NCBI GenBank assembly: GCA_030670715.1
Contig: DAOVBC010000194.1
Location: forward strand, 1-5,269
DNA from: Deltaproteobacteria bacterium
GTDB taxonomy: Bacteria; Desulfobacterota; Desulfobacteria; Desulfobacterales; SG8-13
Length of the DNA: 5,269 nt
Direction of reading: 5' to 3'
Positions 1-5,055 of this stretch are shown in pieces. Below the pieces are notes generated by a model. The model worked only from the letters and a program-made list of their open reading frames with translations, was not told the origin of the DNA and did no database searches. The stretch's first letter is position 1; the number at the start of each line of letters is the position of its first letter. The position numbers and the translations under genes were made by a program.

Positions 1-2
1 GG

Positions 3-356
3 ATCGATTTGGAATGGGAAAATCGCGCCCTGTGCAGTGATGGAAACTGCATTGGCATCATCGGCCCGGACGGACGCTGTAAAGAATGTGGTAAACCATA
101 TGAGGGAAAGCTGCCGGCGGGTCTGACCCAGCCTCTATCAGAAGCGGACGCTGAAACCTACGTCAGCGAAGATGCTGCAGACAAGAAGGAAGAGACAACT
201 CCGCTTACGCCTGTCCCGGGTGGGGAAAAAACCCAGCCGGATGATGACTGGGGGAATCGCACTCTGTGCAGTGACGGCAATTGCATCGGAGTCATCGGCC
301 CTGACGGAAACTGTAAGGAATGTGGGAAACCGTATGATCCGGATGCGGCCGATTAA
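3..356 (+). CDS. Tandem four-cysteine (zinc-ribbon-like) small protein, 5' partial
   Basis: I do not recognise a named family. The frame is open to the left edge of the window. The first usable start is TTG at 9, which has no visible ribosome binding site, so the real start probably lies upstream. Counting from that TTG there are 115 residues. Two near-identical modules lie at about residues 3-31 and 81-109, each following the pattern W-x-N-R-x-L-C-x4-C-x9-C-x2-C-G-K-P-Y. The cysteines are 9, 14, 24 and 27, and 87, 92, 102 and 105. The spacing suggests one bound zinc per module, which is an inference. The roughly 50-residue linker is acidic and rich in P, T, E and D, so probably disordered. 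There is no signal peptide or membrane segment in the visible part. The two modules are also similar at DNA level, which indicates internal duplication. The gene ends 86 bp before the diadenylate cyclase on the same strand and may share its transcript. Function unknown. Confidence 0.75.
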   Translation: MDLEWENRALCSDGNCIGIIGPDGRCKECGKPYEGKLPAGLTQPLSEADAETYVSEDAADKKEETTPLTPVPGGEKTQPDDDWGNRTLCSDGNCIGVIGPDGNCKECGKPYDPDAAD

Positions 357-389
357 TTCATCCAGTTATATCTAAAGCATATTCATACC

Positions 390-417
390 ACCCGCAATAT
401 CAGCAATTACAGCGGGT
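390..417 (+). other. Weak hairpin between the zinc-ribbon gene and cdaA
   Basis: A perfect 6-bp inverted repeat (acccgc at 390-395 and gcgggt at 412-417) encloses a 16-nt loop. It lies 33 bp after the upstream stop codon and 25 bp before the cyclase start. No T-run follows it, so it does not qualify as an intrinsic terminator. It could act as an attenuating or processing hairpin, or be chance. Confidence 0.25.
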
Positions 418-442
418 CGGCACCGAGTGATGGTGAATACCC

Positions 443-1642
443 ATGCCGTTATTTGACTTAATACCGGCACCGACATGGCGGGACCTTATCGATATCCTGT
501 TCCTGACATTTGTTGCCTACCAGCTCTACATCTGGTTTCGGGAAACCCGTGCTCTGCGTGTTCTGATCGGTCTTACGGTACTCGGCGCTATCTACTCTCT
601 GGCAAAGTTGTGGGGTCTTTTCTTAACCACCCGGGTGTTTCAGATCCTGTGGCAGGTATTGCTCATTCTTTTACTGATTCTCTTCCAGTCCGAGATTAAA
701 CAGGTCCTGGAAAAAGTAAGCCCTCTACGCTATTTACGCTCAAAAAAACGCCGATTAAGCGGGGTTTTGGCTACCGAACTTGCCGGAGTAATGTTTGAAC
801 TGACTGAGGAAAAGACAGGGGCTCTGATAGTGGTGACCCGGGAAGACAATCCCGCCGAATTCATTCATTCCGGCCAAACCGTCATGGCCTCTCCCTCCCC
901 GGCATTAATCAAGAGCATATTTAATCGCCATTCACCGGCCCACGATGGGGCGATCATAATCTCCGATGATCGTTTGACACAAATGGGATGCATTCTCCCT
1001 TTGTCGGAAAATCAGGAACTGCCTGATAAATACGGGACACGTCACAGAGCAGCGCTCGGCATTTCCGAGCAGACGGACGCTGTTTGCCTGGTCGTATCCG
1101 AAGAACGTTCCGAAGTAACAACTATTTTAAAAGGCGATATTACAACCTGGGATGACCCTGATCTTCTGACAAATCAACTAAAAGGCTGGCTGGGAGTACC
1201 GGACAGCATCGGCCCGGCGTCTAAAGATTTTTTTAAAGGGTTCATTGTTCAGAACTGGAAGCCCAAACTGGGCGCGTTTTGCATGGTGGCGGTCATCTGG
1301 CTGTTTCTGGCCAGCCAGGAGGAAATTCAACTGTCAGTCACCGCTCCTATCCGTCACGTCAATCTTTCCTCAGAACTGGTACTCGATGAGGGCTCGGCCG
1401 CTGCGGTAAGGCTGAATCTCTCCGGCCGCCGAAAAAATTTGGAGGCGATTCGGGATCAGGATATTCGCGTCCAGATCGATCTTTCCTCTTTGTCCGCGGG
1501 TACATACAGTATCCGCTTATCCAGAAAAAACGTCGATATGCCACTTGGTGTGACCATTGACACTGTCGTTCCCCAGGACGTAAAAGTGATTTTAAAATCG
1601 CCCGCACCTGAAAAGGCAACCCAACCCGGCGTGAACAAGTAG
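443..1642 (+). CDS. cdaA: Membrane diadenylate cyclase (CdaA type) fused to a YbbR/CdaR-like domain
   Basis: The protein makes cyclic di-AMP from two ATP at the inner membrane. It has 399 residues, where stand-alone CdaA proteins have about 270. Three N-terminal transmembrane helices lie at about 14-32, 38-58 and 65-82. A DisA_N-type diadenylate cyclase domain spans about 105-235 with both catalytic motifs intact: D168-G169-A170 (in SPAHDGAIII) and G198-T-R200-H201-R202 (in GTRHRAALGISE). A fourth hydrophobic helix follows at about 275-290. Residues 293-386 then match the YbbR repeat pattern: a beta-rich stretch with NLSGRRKNLEAI, a V-x-I-D-L-S-S-L-x-x-G-T-Y segment, and a closing P-x-x-V-x-V-x-L strand. 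In Firmicutes the YbbR protein CdaR is a separate neighbour that modulates CdaA. Here one such domain is covalently attached, with an even number of helices placing it outside the cytoplasm. ATG 443 is the first start after an in-frame TGA at 434-436, and its ribosome binding site is weak. No folP or glmM neighbour is visible. The cyclase assignment is very secure; the YbbR call is good but rests on pattern. Confidence 0.93.
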   Translation: MPLFDLIPAPTWRDLIDILFLTFVAYQLYIWFRETRALRVLIGLTVLGAIYSLAKLWGLFLTTRVFQILWQVLLILLLILFQSEIKQVLEKVSPLRYLRSKKRRLSGVLATELAGVMFELTEEKTGALIVVTREDNPAEFIHSGQTVMASPSPALIKSIFNRHSPAHDGAIIISDDRLTQMGCILPLSENQELPDKYGTRHRAALGISEQTDAVCLVVSEERSEVTTILKGDITTWDDPDLLTNQLKGWLGVPDSIGPASKDFFKGFIVQNWKPKLGAFCMVAVIWLFLASQEEIQLSVTAPIRHVNLSSELVLDEGSAAAVRLNLSGRRKNLEAIRDQDIRVQIDLSSLSAGTYSIRLSRKNVDMPLGVTIDTVVPQDVKVILKSPAPEKATQPGVNK

Positions 1643-1772
1643 AGCCCATATCAAAAATGCGTCTAAAGACTCATGGCCCGGCCCGCCAGGCAGTTCCCTG
1701 AACCCTGATCACCATTTGTGAAATGAGTCCTATAGTGGCTCTCAATAATTTGTTCCGTTAATAGATCTCTTT

Positions 1773-1905
1773 TTAAATCCCCCTGGCCCTCTTTTCCAAA
1801 GGGGGAAAGTGCTTAACAGGTTTTATCTTCACCTCGACATATCGATATGTCTAAGACAATCCCTTATTGTTTCCCCCTTTATTAAAGGGGGCCAGGGGGA
1901 TTTAA
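1773..1905. mobile_element. MITE-like element with 36-bp terminal inverted repeats
   Basis: The left arm (1773-1808) and the reverse complement of the right arm (1870-1905) match at 32 of 36 positions. Both start TTAAATCCCCCTGG and end AAAGGGGGAAA. The arms are themselves partly self-complementary (C-runs against G-runs), so each could fold on its own. The 61-bp interior encodes nothing and carries a perfect 16-bp palindrome, gacatatcgatatgtc, at 1836-1851, close to the element's centre. The outer TTAA tetranucleotides could be part of the repeat or a target duplication; one copy cannot decide. Short elements with C5/G5-rich termini of this style are common dispersed repeats in Desulfobacterota and some other phyla. 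It is probably non-autonomous, mobilised by a transposase encoded elsewhere. Confidence 0.6.
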
Positions 1906-1980
1906 TATGATACGCAACCCGATGCGTCTTCGACCCTTCGAATCGTAACATTAATTTGGGAACGACCTTAACCTGGATAT

Positions 1981-2104
1981 TTCACGAGTTCGATTCGCCC
2001 ATTTGCCCCGCAAAGCAGGACATTCAGGGGTGAAGCTGTATTGTAATACCGCAAACCCCTGACAACGCGGCAAATGGGCGAATCGGGCTCGCCCGAAGGG
2101 TGAA
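1981..2104. repeat. Long imperfect palindrome, potential cruciform or structured RNA
   Basis: A perfect 15-bp stem (1991-2005 with 2071-2085, cgattcgcccatttg) continues into a further 4 bp across a 2-nt bulge. A second perfect 7-bp stem lies inside (caggggt at 2025-2031, acccctg at 2055-2061), with a short gtatt/aatac hairpin at 2038-2049 in the loop. Outside the main stem, ttcac (1981-1985) faces gtgaa (2100-2104), and a small cgggc/gcccg hairpin sits at 2084-2095. It could be a REP/MITE-type repeat or a folded RNA. No T-run follows it on either strand, so it is not an intrinsic terminator. Confidence 0.5.
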
Positions 2105-2303
2105 TCGAAAATAAACGGCCTACATCCTTTGATGGCAATTTGTACCGAACAAAGATGTTCCAAGATACACATAAGTCTTCGTAAAGATATTTTTTATTTT
2201 TGTGTTTTCGATTGTTTCATGAAATATTCAGGCTAAACGACTTTGAAGTATCCGGATCTGGCGGGAACGGTCCACACGGAAGCTGGAATTCAACGGGTGG
2301 AAA

Positions 2304-2347
2304 TAAAAAAGGCAGTTCACACGCTCATTGCGTAAAGTGAACTGCCT
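2304..2347 (-). terminator. Intrinsic terminator of the HU gene
   Basis: Read on the minus strand, the perfect 10-bp stem ggcagttcac/gtgaactgcc (2311-2320 and 2337-2346) is extended by an inner acgc/gcgt pairing (2321-2324 with 2330-2333). A run of six T (complement of 2305-2310) follows immediately. It begins about 26 bp past the HU stop codon. There is no T-run on the plus-strand side, so it works in the HU direction only. Confidence 0.9.
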
Positions 2348-2372
2348 GTAAGTTCTGCTGGACGGAAAAACG

Positions 2373-2645
2373 TTATACCGAGTCTCTGAGTTTCTTCCCG
2401 GGTTTGAATTTTACGACGTTTTTAGCCTTAATCTTAATCAGGGCACCGGTCTGCGGATTGCGGCCCTTGCGTGCTTTGCGGCGGGTTTTCTGGAAAGTGC
2501 CGAAGCCAACCAGCGTCACCTTGCCGTCTTTTTTCTTCAGGGCTTTGGTAACGTTGCCCATAAAAGAATCCAGAGCCTTGCCGGCCGCGACCTTGGAAAT
2601 CTTCGCGTCTTTTGCCATTTTTTCAATTAAATCTGCTTTTGTCAT
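2373..2645 (-). CDS. hup: HU-family nucleoid DNA-binding protein
   Basis: The protein is a small basic DNA-bending protein that packages the chromosome and assists replication, repair and transcription as a dimer. Its 90 residues are the standard length for HU. The N-terminal helical dimerisation part covers about 1-40 (starting MTKADLIEKMAK). The GFGTF signature lies at 47-51. The DNA-binding arm at about 52-75 includes R62-N63-P64-Q65-T66-G67, with P64 at the position that intercalates into DNA. The C-terminal FKPGKKL is at 80-86. ATG at 2645 is preceded on the minus strand by a strong AGGGGG ribosome binding site five bases upstream. It is monocistronic, with a strong terminator downstream and its own upstream region, and is transcribed opposite to both flanking genes. 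HU rather than IHF is favoured by the overall match, but alpha/beta type cannot be assigned. Confidence 0.95.
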   Translation of the reverse strand: MTKADLIEKMAKDAKISKVAAGKALDSFMGNVTKALKKKDGKVTLVGFGTFQKTRRKARKGRNPQTGALIKIKAKNVVKFKPGKKLRDSV

Positions 2646-2697
2646 TTGTTCCCCCTTTTTTTGATTTTTAGTTCACTAAAACCCAGTGTTTAGGGGA

Positions 2698-2725
2698 ATT
2701 TAATACAAAAAAAAATGAAAGTCAA
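2698..2725 (-). promoter_or_regulatory. Candidate sigma-70 promoter for the HU gene
   Basis: On the minus strand there is TTGACT (2725-2720), a 16-bp spacer that is mostly T, and TTAAAT (2703-2698, four of six consensus bases). The predicted start near 2691 would give a leader of about 45 nt ending at the strong ribosome binding site. The -35 box is good and the -10 box only fair. Confidence 0.45.
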
Positions 2726-2906
2726 GCGCTAAATGCTTATTAATTAAGGTTTTATAAGAAGAAATTGCAGAAAATACTCAAACGGCCAGCTAAAAAAGAG
2801 TGACCTGGTTGCACTGAAGCGAAAAAAGAGAACCTGTTTTCGATCAAGGCTGCAACAGCCCGGTTCAAACAGGAAAAAAACGACCGTCGCTTGTATAACT
2901 GGATAT

Positions 2907-2932
2907 ACCTGCAAATGACAAGAATTGCAGGT
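2907..2932. repeat. Perfect 8-bp dyad with 10-bp spacer, possible operator
   Basis: acctgcaa (2907-2914) is exactly inverted as ttgcaggt (2925-2932) around atgacaagaa. It sits just upstream of the AT-rich block with promoter-like boxes. A half-site spacing of about 18 bp centre to centre fits either a dimeric regulator or an RNA hairpin. No specific regulator can be named. Confidence 0.3.
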
Positions 2933-2944
2933 GATTACAATTTG

Positions 2945-2987
2945 ATAGATATTTTCTATCGATGTTATTTATAATATAGATATTTTC
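2945..2987. repeat. 12-bp direct repeat, 31-bp period, around a TATAAT box
   Basis: atagatattttc occurs at 2945-2956 and again at 2976-2987, start to start 31 bp, close to three helical turns. A perfect TATAAT (2970-2975) lies immediately before the second copy. The same-face spacing is what tandem regulator sites near a promoter would show. In such AT-rich DNA chance recurrence is also possible. Confidence 0.3.
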
Positions 2988-3024
2988 ATATTGACATGAC
3001 CGCCAATTCAAAATATTTGAATGG

Positions 3025-3054
3025 TTAATTTAAACATTGATTTAAAATTATACT
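3025..3054 (+). promoter_or_regulatory. Weak candidate promoter for the ybaK-like gene
   Basis: TTAATT (3025-3030) and TATACT (3049-3054) are separated by 18 bp and lie about 100 bp upstream of the start codon. The -10 box matches five of six consensus bases; the -35 box is poor. Other boxes in the same AT-rich block compete with it. Confidence 0.25.
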
Positions 3055-3158
3055 ACAGTAACCGAACGTCTGCTGCCTGTTGACTGTCGTCCGTTGCATA
3101 TTTCCAACAATACCGGCCACGGACAAATCGCAATTCACAACTGACACGATATCGCCGT

Positions 3159-3620
3159 ATGTCCACCCGTGCAATTTCATATTTAAAGAAAGTCGGGGTT
3201 CCATTCGAGATCGTCCGGTACGACCACGAGGAAAAGGGTGCCGAATTTGCCGCTCGCGCCACCGACTTTCCTCTGGCACGGACCGTAAAAACCCTGGTTG
3301 TTGAACTGGGGCGTAAAAAATACTGTTTGGCGCTGATGCCGGGTGACCGGCAGATTGATTTAAAGACTCTGGCAAAGGTCTCCGGGGCCAAACGTACCGC
3401 GATGGTCGATACCGCCACTGCGGAGCGGCTCACCGGTTACCTGGTGGGCGGCATCAGTCCCTTTGGGACCAAACAGCAAATACCGGTGGTGATGGAGGAG
3501 AGTATTCTTCAACATGATGAAATCCTGATCAATGCCGGGCAAAAGGGGGTCATGCTGAAGATGTCCCCAGCGGATATTGTAAGGGCGCTGAATGGTAAGG
3601 TAGCGGCGATTGCGCGCTGA
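3159..3620 (+). CDS. ybaK: YbaK/EbsC-family aminoacyl-tRNA deacylase (Cys-tRNA(Pro) deacylase-like)
   Basis: YbaK-type proteins act in the cytosol in trans to hydrolyse mischarged tRNA, classically Cys-tRNA(Pro) made by prolyl-tRNA synthetase. At 153 residues the protein has the typical length of a free-standing editing domain. K44 in the segment RTVKTLVV aligns with the conserved catalytic-site lysine of the family. GGISPFG at 97-103 is the family's substrate-loop motif. The stretch INAGQKGVMLKMSPADIV (124-141) is typical of the C-terminal part. The N-terminus (STRAISYLKKVGVPFEIVRYDH) also matches the family's opening strand. ATG 3159 is the first good start, but no convincing Shine-Dalgarno sequence precedes it. 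The family also includes Ala-tRNA(Pro) editors (ProXp-type), so substrate specificity is inferred only. It is codirectional with selD, with a gap of about 290 bp; no direct functional link is evident. Confidence 0.9.
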   Translation: MSTRAISYLKKVGVPFEIVRYDHEEKGAEFAARATDFPLARTVKTLVVELGRKKYCLALMPGDRQIDLKTLAKVSGAKRTAMVDTATAERLTGYLVGGISPFGTKQQIPVVMEESILQHDEILINAGQKGVMLKMSPADIVRALNGKVAAIAR

Positions 3621-3701
3621 ATCGTTTTCATCGCGGAGGCGCAAAGCACGCAGAGAAACTGCGCTTAAGGAATCAACTTGATATTGTGCGATATAGAAAA
3701 G

Positions 3702-3730
3702 TTGCAAATAATGTTGATCTTGTTTATAGA
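3702..3730 (+). promoter_or_regulatory. Candidate sigma-70 promoter for selD
   Basis: TTGCAA (3702-3707) and TATAGA (3725-3730) have exactly 17 bp between them, and each matches four of six consensus bases. Transcription would start near 3737 and place the 3742-3824 hairpin in the selD leader. The boxes are only moderate. Confidence 0.3.
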
Positions 3731-3741
3731 AAGCGTTTTAC

Positions 3742-3824
3742 TTTTCATTTGCCGGAGGCTGGCCTTTAATTCATAAAAATGATCGGTCATCCCGTTTTCG
3801 GGGCCTCTCACCGGCAAATGAAAA
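3742..3824. repeat. Perfect 14-bp inverted repeat, strong hairpin upstream of selD
   Basis: ttttcatttgccgg (3742-3755) is exactly inverted at 3811-3824. A further ggcc/ggcc pairing (3761-3764 with 3802-3805) extends the stem across small bulges, leaving a loop of about 37 nt. It does not end in a T-run in either direction, so it does not read as an intrinsic terminator. It could be a repeat element or a leader structure of selD. Confidence 0.5.
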
Positions 3825-3913
3825 AAAATGAAACCACCTTTGCGTTCTTTGCGTCTCGAACGCAGCGGGCGGTGAATTAAGAGGCGCTGAGTGCTGGCAA
3901 AAAGGCTTCTTTC

Positions 3914-4963
3914 ATGACTGACCCCAAAAAGCTTCGTCTAACTCAAACCGTCAAGGGCGCCGGGTGAGCTTCCAAATTGCCTCCGGGGGACCTGGACAGG
4001 GCACTTTGCGGGCTTGAGTTTCCGACCGATGCCAATGTGATTGTCGGGCTGGAGCGGGCTGATGATGCCGGCGTATACAAAATTTCAGATGACCTGGCCC
4101 TTATTCAGACGGTCGATTTTTTCACACCGGTTGTCGACGATCCCTACCGGTTTGGACAGATTGCTGCGGCCAACGCCCTGAGCGACATCTACGCCATGGG
4201 CGGCGTGCCGAAGATCGCCATGAATCTGGTGGGGTTTCCGTTAAAGGAAATGGATATCGGTATTCTGCGGAAAATCATCCAGGGCGGCCTGGACAAGATC
4301 AAAGAGGCCGATGTCGTTCTGGTGGGCGGACACAGCGTGGAAGACAGCGAACTGAAATACGGATTGTCGGTTACCGGTTTTGTTCATCCGCGAAAGGTGT
4401 TGACCAAAAAAGACCTGAGACCGGGTGACCGCATGGTTATCACCAAACCGTTGGGCACAGGGGTTATCAATACTGCCATCAAAGGAGGATTGGCCTCGCA
4501 AGAGGTTATCGAGCGCGTGACGCAGATGATGACCGCCCTCAACCGGGAGGCTGCTGAGGTGATGCAGAATTATCCGGTGCATGCCTGCACCGATATCACC
4601 GGTTTCGGTTTGCTTGGTCACCTGGCTGAAATGGTGGTCGGTTCCGGGTGCAGTATGCAGATTGAGGCCGTAAAAATTCCTGTTCTCCCGGAGGCAATCG
4701 GATACGCCGGTATGGGTCTGATGCCGGCCGGGGCGTTCAAGAACAAGGAATTCCGGTCCGGCATGGTTGAGTTTTCCTCTTCCGTAGACCCTGTTGTGCA
4801 GGATATCCTTTTCGATCCTCAAACCTCCGGAGGCTTACTGATCTGTGTGGATAAAGAAAGCGCCGATGACTTGGTCAGTAACCTTATAATAAAAGGTGTG
4901 GTTGATGCTGTAATTATCGGAGAAGTGATCAACGAACCGAAGGAGAAGATTGTTGTCAAATAG
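3914..4963 (+). CDS. selD: Selenide, water dikinase (selenophosphate synthase), selenoprotein with Sec at an in-frame TGA
   Basis: SelD makes selenophosphate from selenide and ATP; this is the selenium donor for tRNA-Sec charging and for selenouridine in tRNA. The full reading is 349 residues (E. coli SelD: 347) if the TGA at 3965-3967 is decoded as selenocysteine 18. The N-terminus reads KLRLTQTVKGAGUASKLPPG, which aligns with the E. coli segment holding Cys17 and Lys20; here they are U18 and K21. Metal- and ATP-site residues follow in register: D50-D51 (ERADDAGVY), D68 (TVDFF), N87 and D91 (ANALSDIYAMGG), GGHS at 138-141, D227 (CTDITGFGLLGH) and DPQTSGG at 301-307. ATG 3914 is the only standard start after the in-frame TAA at 3878, with AAGG eight bases upstream. 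Calling the gene from TTG 3977 would remove the catalytic residues. TAG 4961-4963 ends the gene. Secure as SelD; Sec decoding is strongly inferred from position and context. Confidence 0.93.
3965..4003 (+). promoter_or_regulatory. Selenocysteine TGA codon and candidate bacterial SECIS hairpin
   Basis: The TGA at 3965-3967 is followed by a possible stem-loop. tgcc (3978-3981) pairs with ggca (4000-4003), and tcc (3982-3984) pairs with gga (3994-3996), with a 3-nt bulge (3997-3999). The G-rich 9-nt loop ggggacct with one extra leading G (3985-3993) lies about 18-26 nt after the TGA. That is the distance at which SelB-binding SECIS loops sit in bacteria. The stem is short and was found by eye; alternative pairings exist. 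Confidence 0.6.
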
Positions 4964-4991
4964 TGTTTGGTATTTGGTGTTTAGGGTTTAG
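4964..4991. repeat. Four tandem 7-bp units directly after the selD stop codon
   Basis: The units are tgtttgg, tatttgg, tgtttag and ggtttag, starting at the first base after the selD TAG. The last part, ttagggttt (4981-4989), is exactly inverted as aaaccctaa at 5026-5034, giving a 9-bp stem with a loop of about 36 nt. No T-run follows. It is a degenerate simple-sequence tract, possibly a slippage product or a repeat-element edge. Confidence 0.5.
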
Positions 4992-5055
4992 AAACCAAAA
5001 TCTCAATTAAGGAAGTACGGCAGCCAAACCCTAACCCGGACAAGCCGGAACAACT

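Larger units (their letters stand above)
1643..2303. other. Gene-free interval between cdaA and the HU terminator
   Basis: No convincing gene is present on either strand. After the cdaA stop there is a spaced 7-bp inverted repeat (gactcat at 1668-1674, atgagtc at 1723-1729) but no classic terminator. The interval then holds the MITE-like element and the long palindrome listed separately. From about 2110 to 2303 I see only unremarkable sequence with a T-rich patch near 2188-2205. Confidence 0.6.
2726..3158. other. AT-rich intergenic region between HU and the ybaK-like gene
   Basis: No gene is recognised here on either strand. The region holds a spaced 7-bp inverted repeat (cctgttt and aaacagg, about 2834-2876), an 8-bp dyad at 2907-2932, a 12-bp direct repeat at 2945/2976, and several promoter-like boxes. 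These include a perfect TATAAT at 2970-2975 and a perfect TTGACA at 2991-2996, which are not spaced as a pair with each other. About 2940-3055 is strikingly AT-rich compared with the flanking genes. Confidence 0.5.
3638..3855. repeat. Imperfect inverted 18-bp repeats (GCGCAAAG-type) bracketing the ybaK-selD gap
   Basis: The 18-mer at 3638-3655 (ggcgcaaagcacgcagag) and the reverse complement of 3838-3855 (gacgcaaagaacgcaaag) match at 15 of 18 positions. Repeats of the type GGCGCAAAGACGCAAAG are, in my knowledge, scattered in intergenic regions of many Desulfobacterota-like genomes. The pair encloses the stronger inverted repeat at 3742-3824, giving a nested arrangement that may be a composite non-autonomous element. 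Confidence 0.4.

Noticed and set aside
430..456. Eight-codon leader peptide (ATG 430) overlapping the cdaA start
   Set aside because: Overlapping mini-frames of this size are expected by chance, and there is no ribosome binding site or regulatory codon run to support translation.
1984..2000. tRNA T-arm-like gttcgattc
   Set aside because: The flanks do not pair as a T-stem, and no D-arm, anticodon arm or acceptor stem can be assembled around it.
1951..2172. 73-codon minus-strand ORF
   Set aside because: It lies across the long palindrome, has no recognisable domain or good ribosome binding site, and its composition follows the repeat structure.
2404..2664. 86-codon plus-strand ORF
   Set aside because: Antisense shadow of the HU gene; the hydrophobic look comes from reading lysine-rich codons backwards.
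2855..2880. tRNA T-loop-like ggttcaaa
   Set aside because: No 5-bp T-stem flanks it and no cloverleaf is possible; it belongs to a spaced cctgttt/aaacagg inverted repeat.
3025..3433. Two overlapping minus-strand ORFs across the ybaK upstream region and 5' part
   Set aside because: They mostly mirror the ybaK-like coding sequence and have no recognisable domain or start signal.
3742..3824. Intrinsic terminator of the ybaK-like gene
   Set aside because: The stem is strong, but it is followed by A-rich rather than T-rich sequence on the plus strand, and no T-run follows on the minus strand either.
4241..4822. 193-codon minus-strand ORF
   Set aside because: It is entirely antisense to the well-supported selD coding sequence and its translation shows no family features.
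3977..4963. SelD starting at TTG 3977
   Set aside because: This start removes the catalytic Sec/Lys segment, which is intact in the same frame upstream of the TGA. The full-length reading from 3914 matches the family length and N-terminus.
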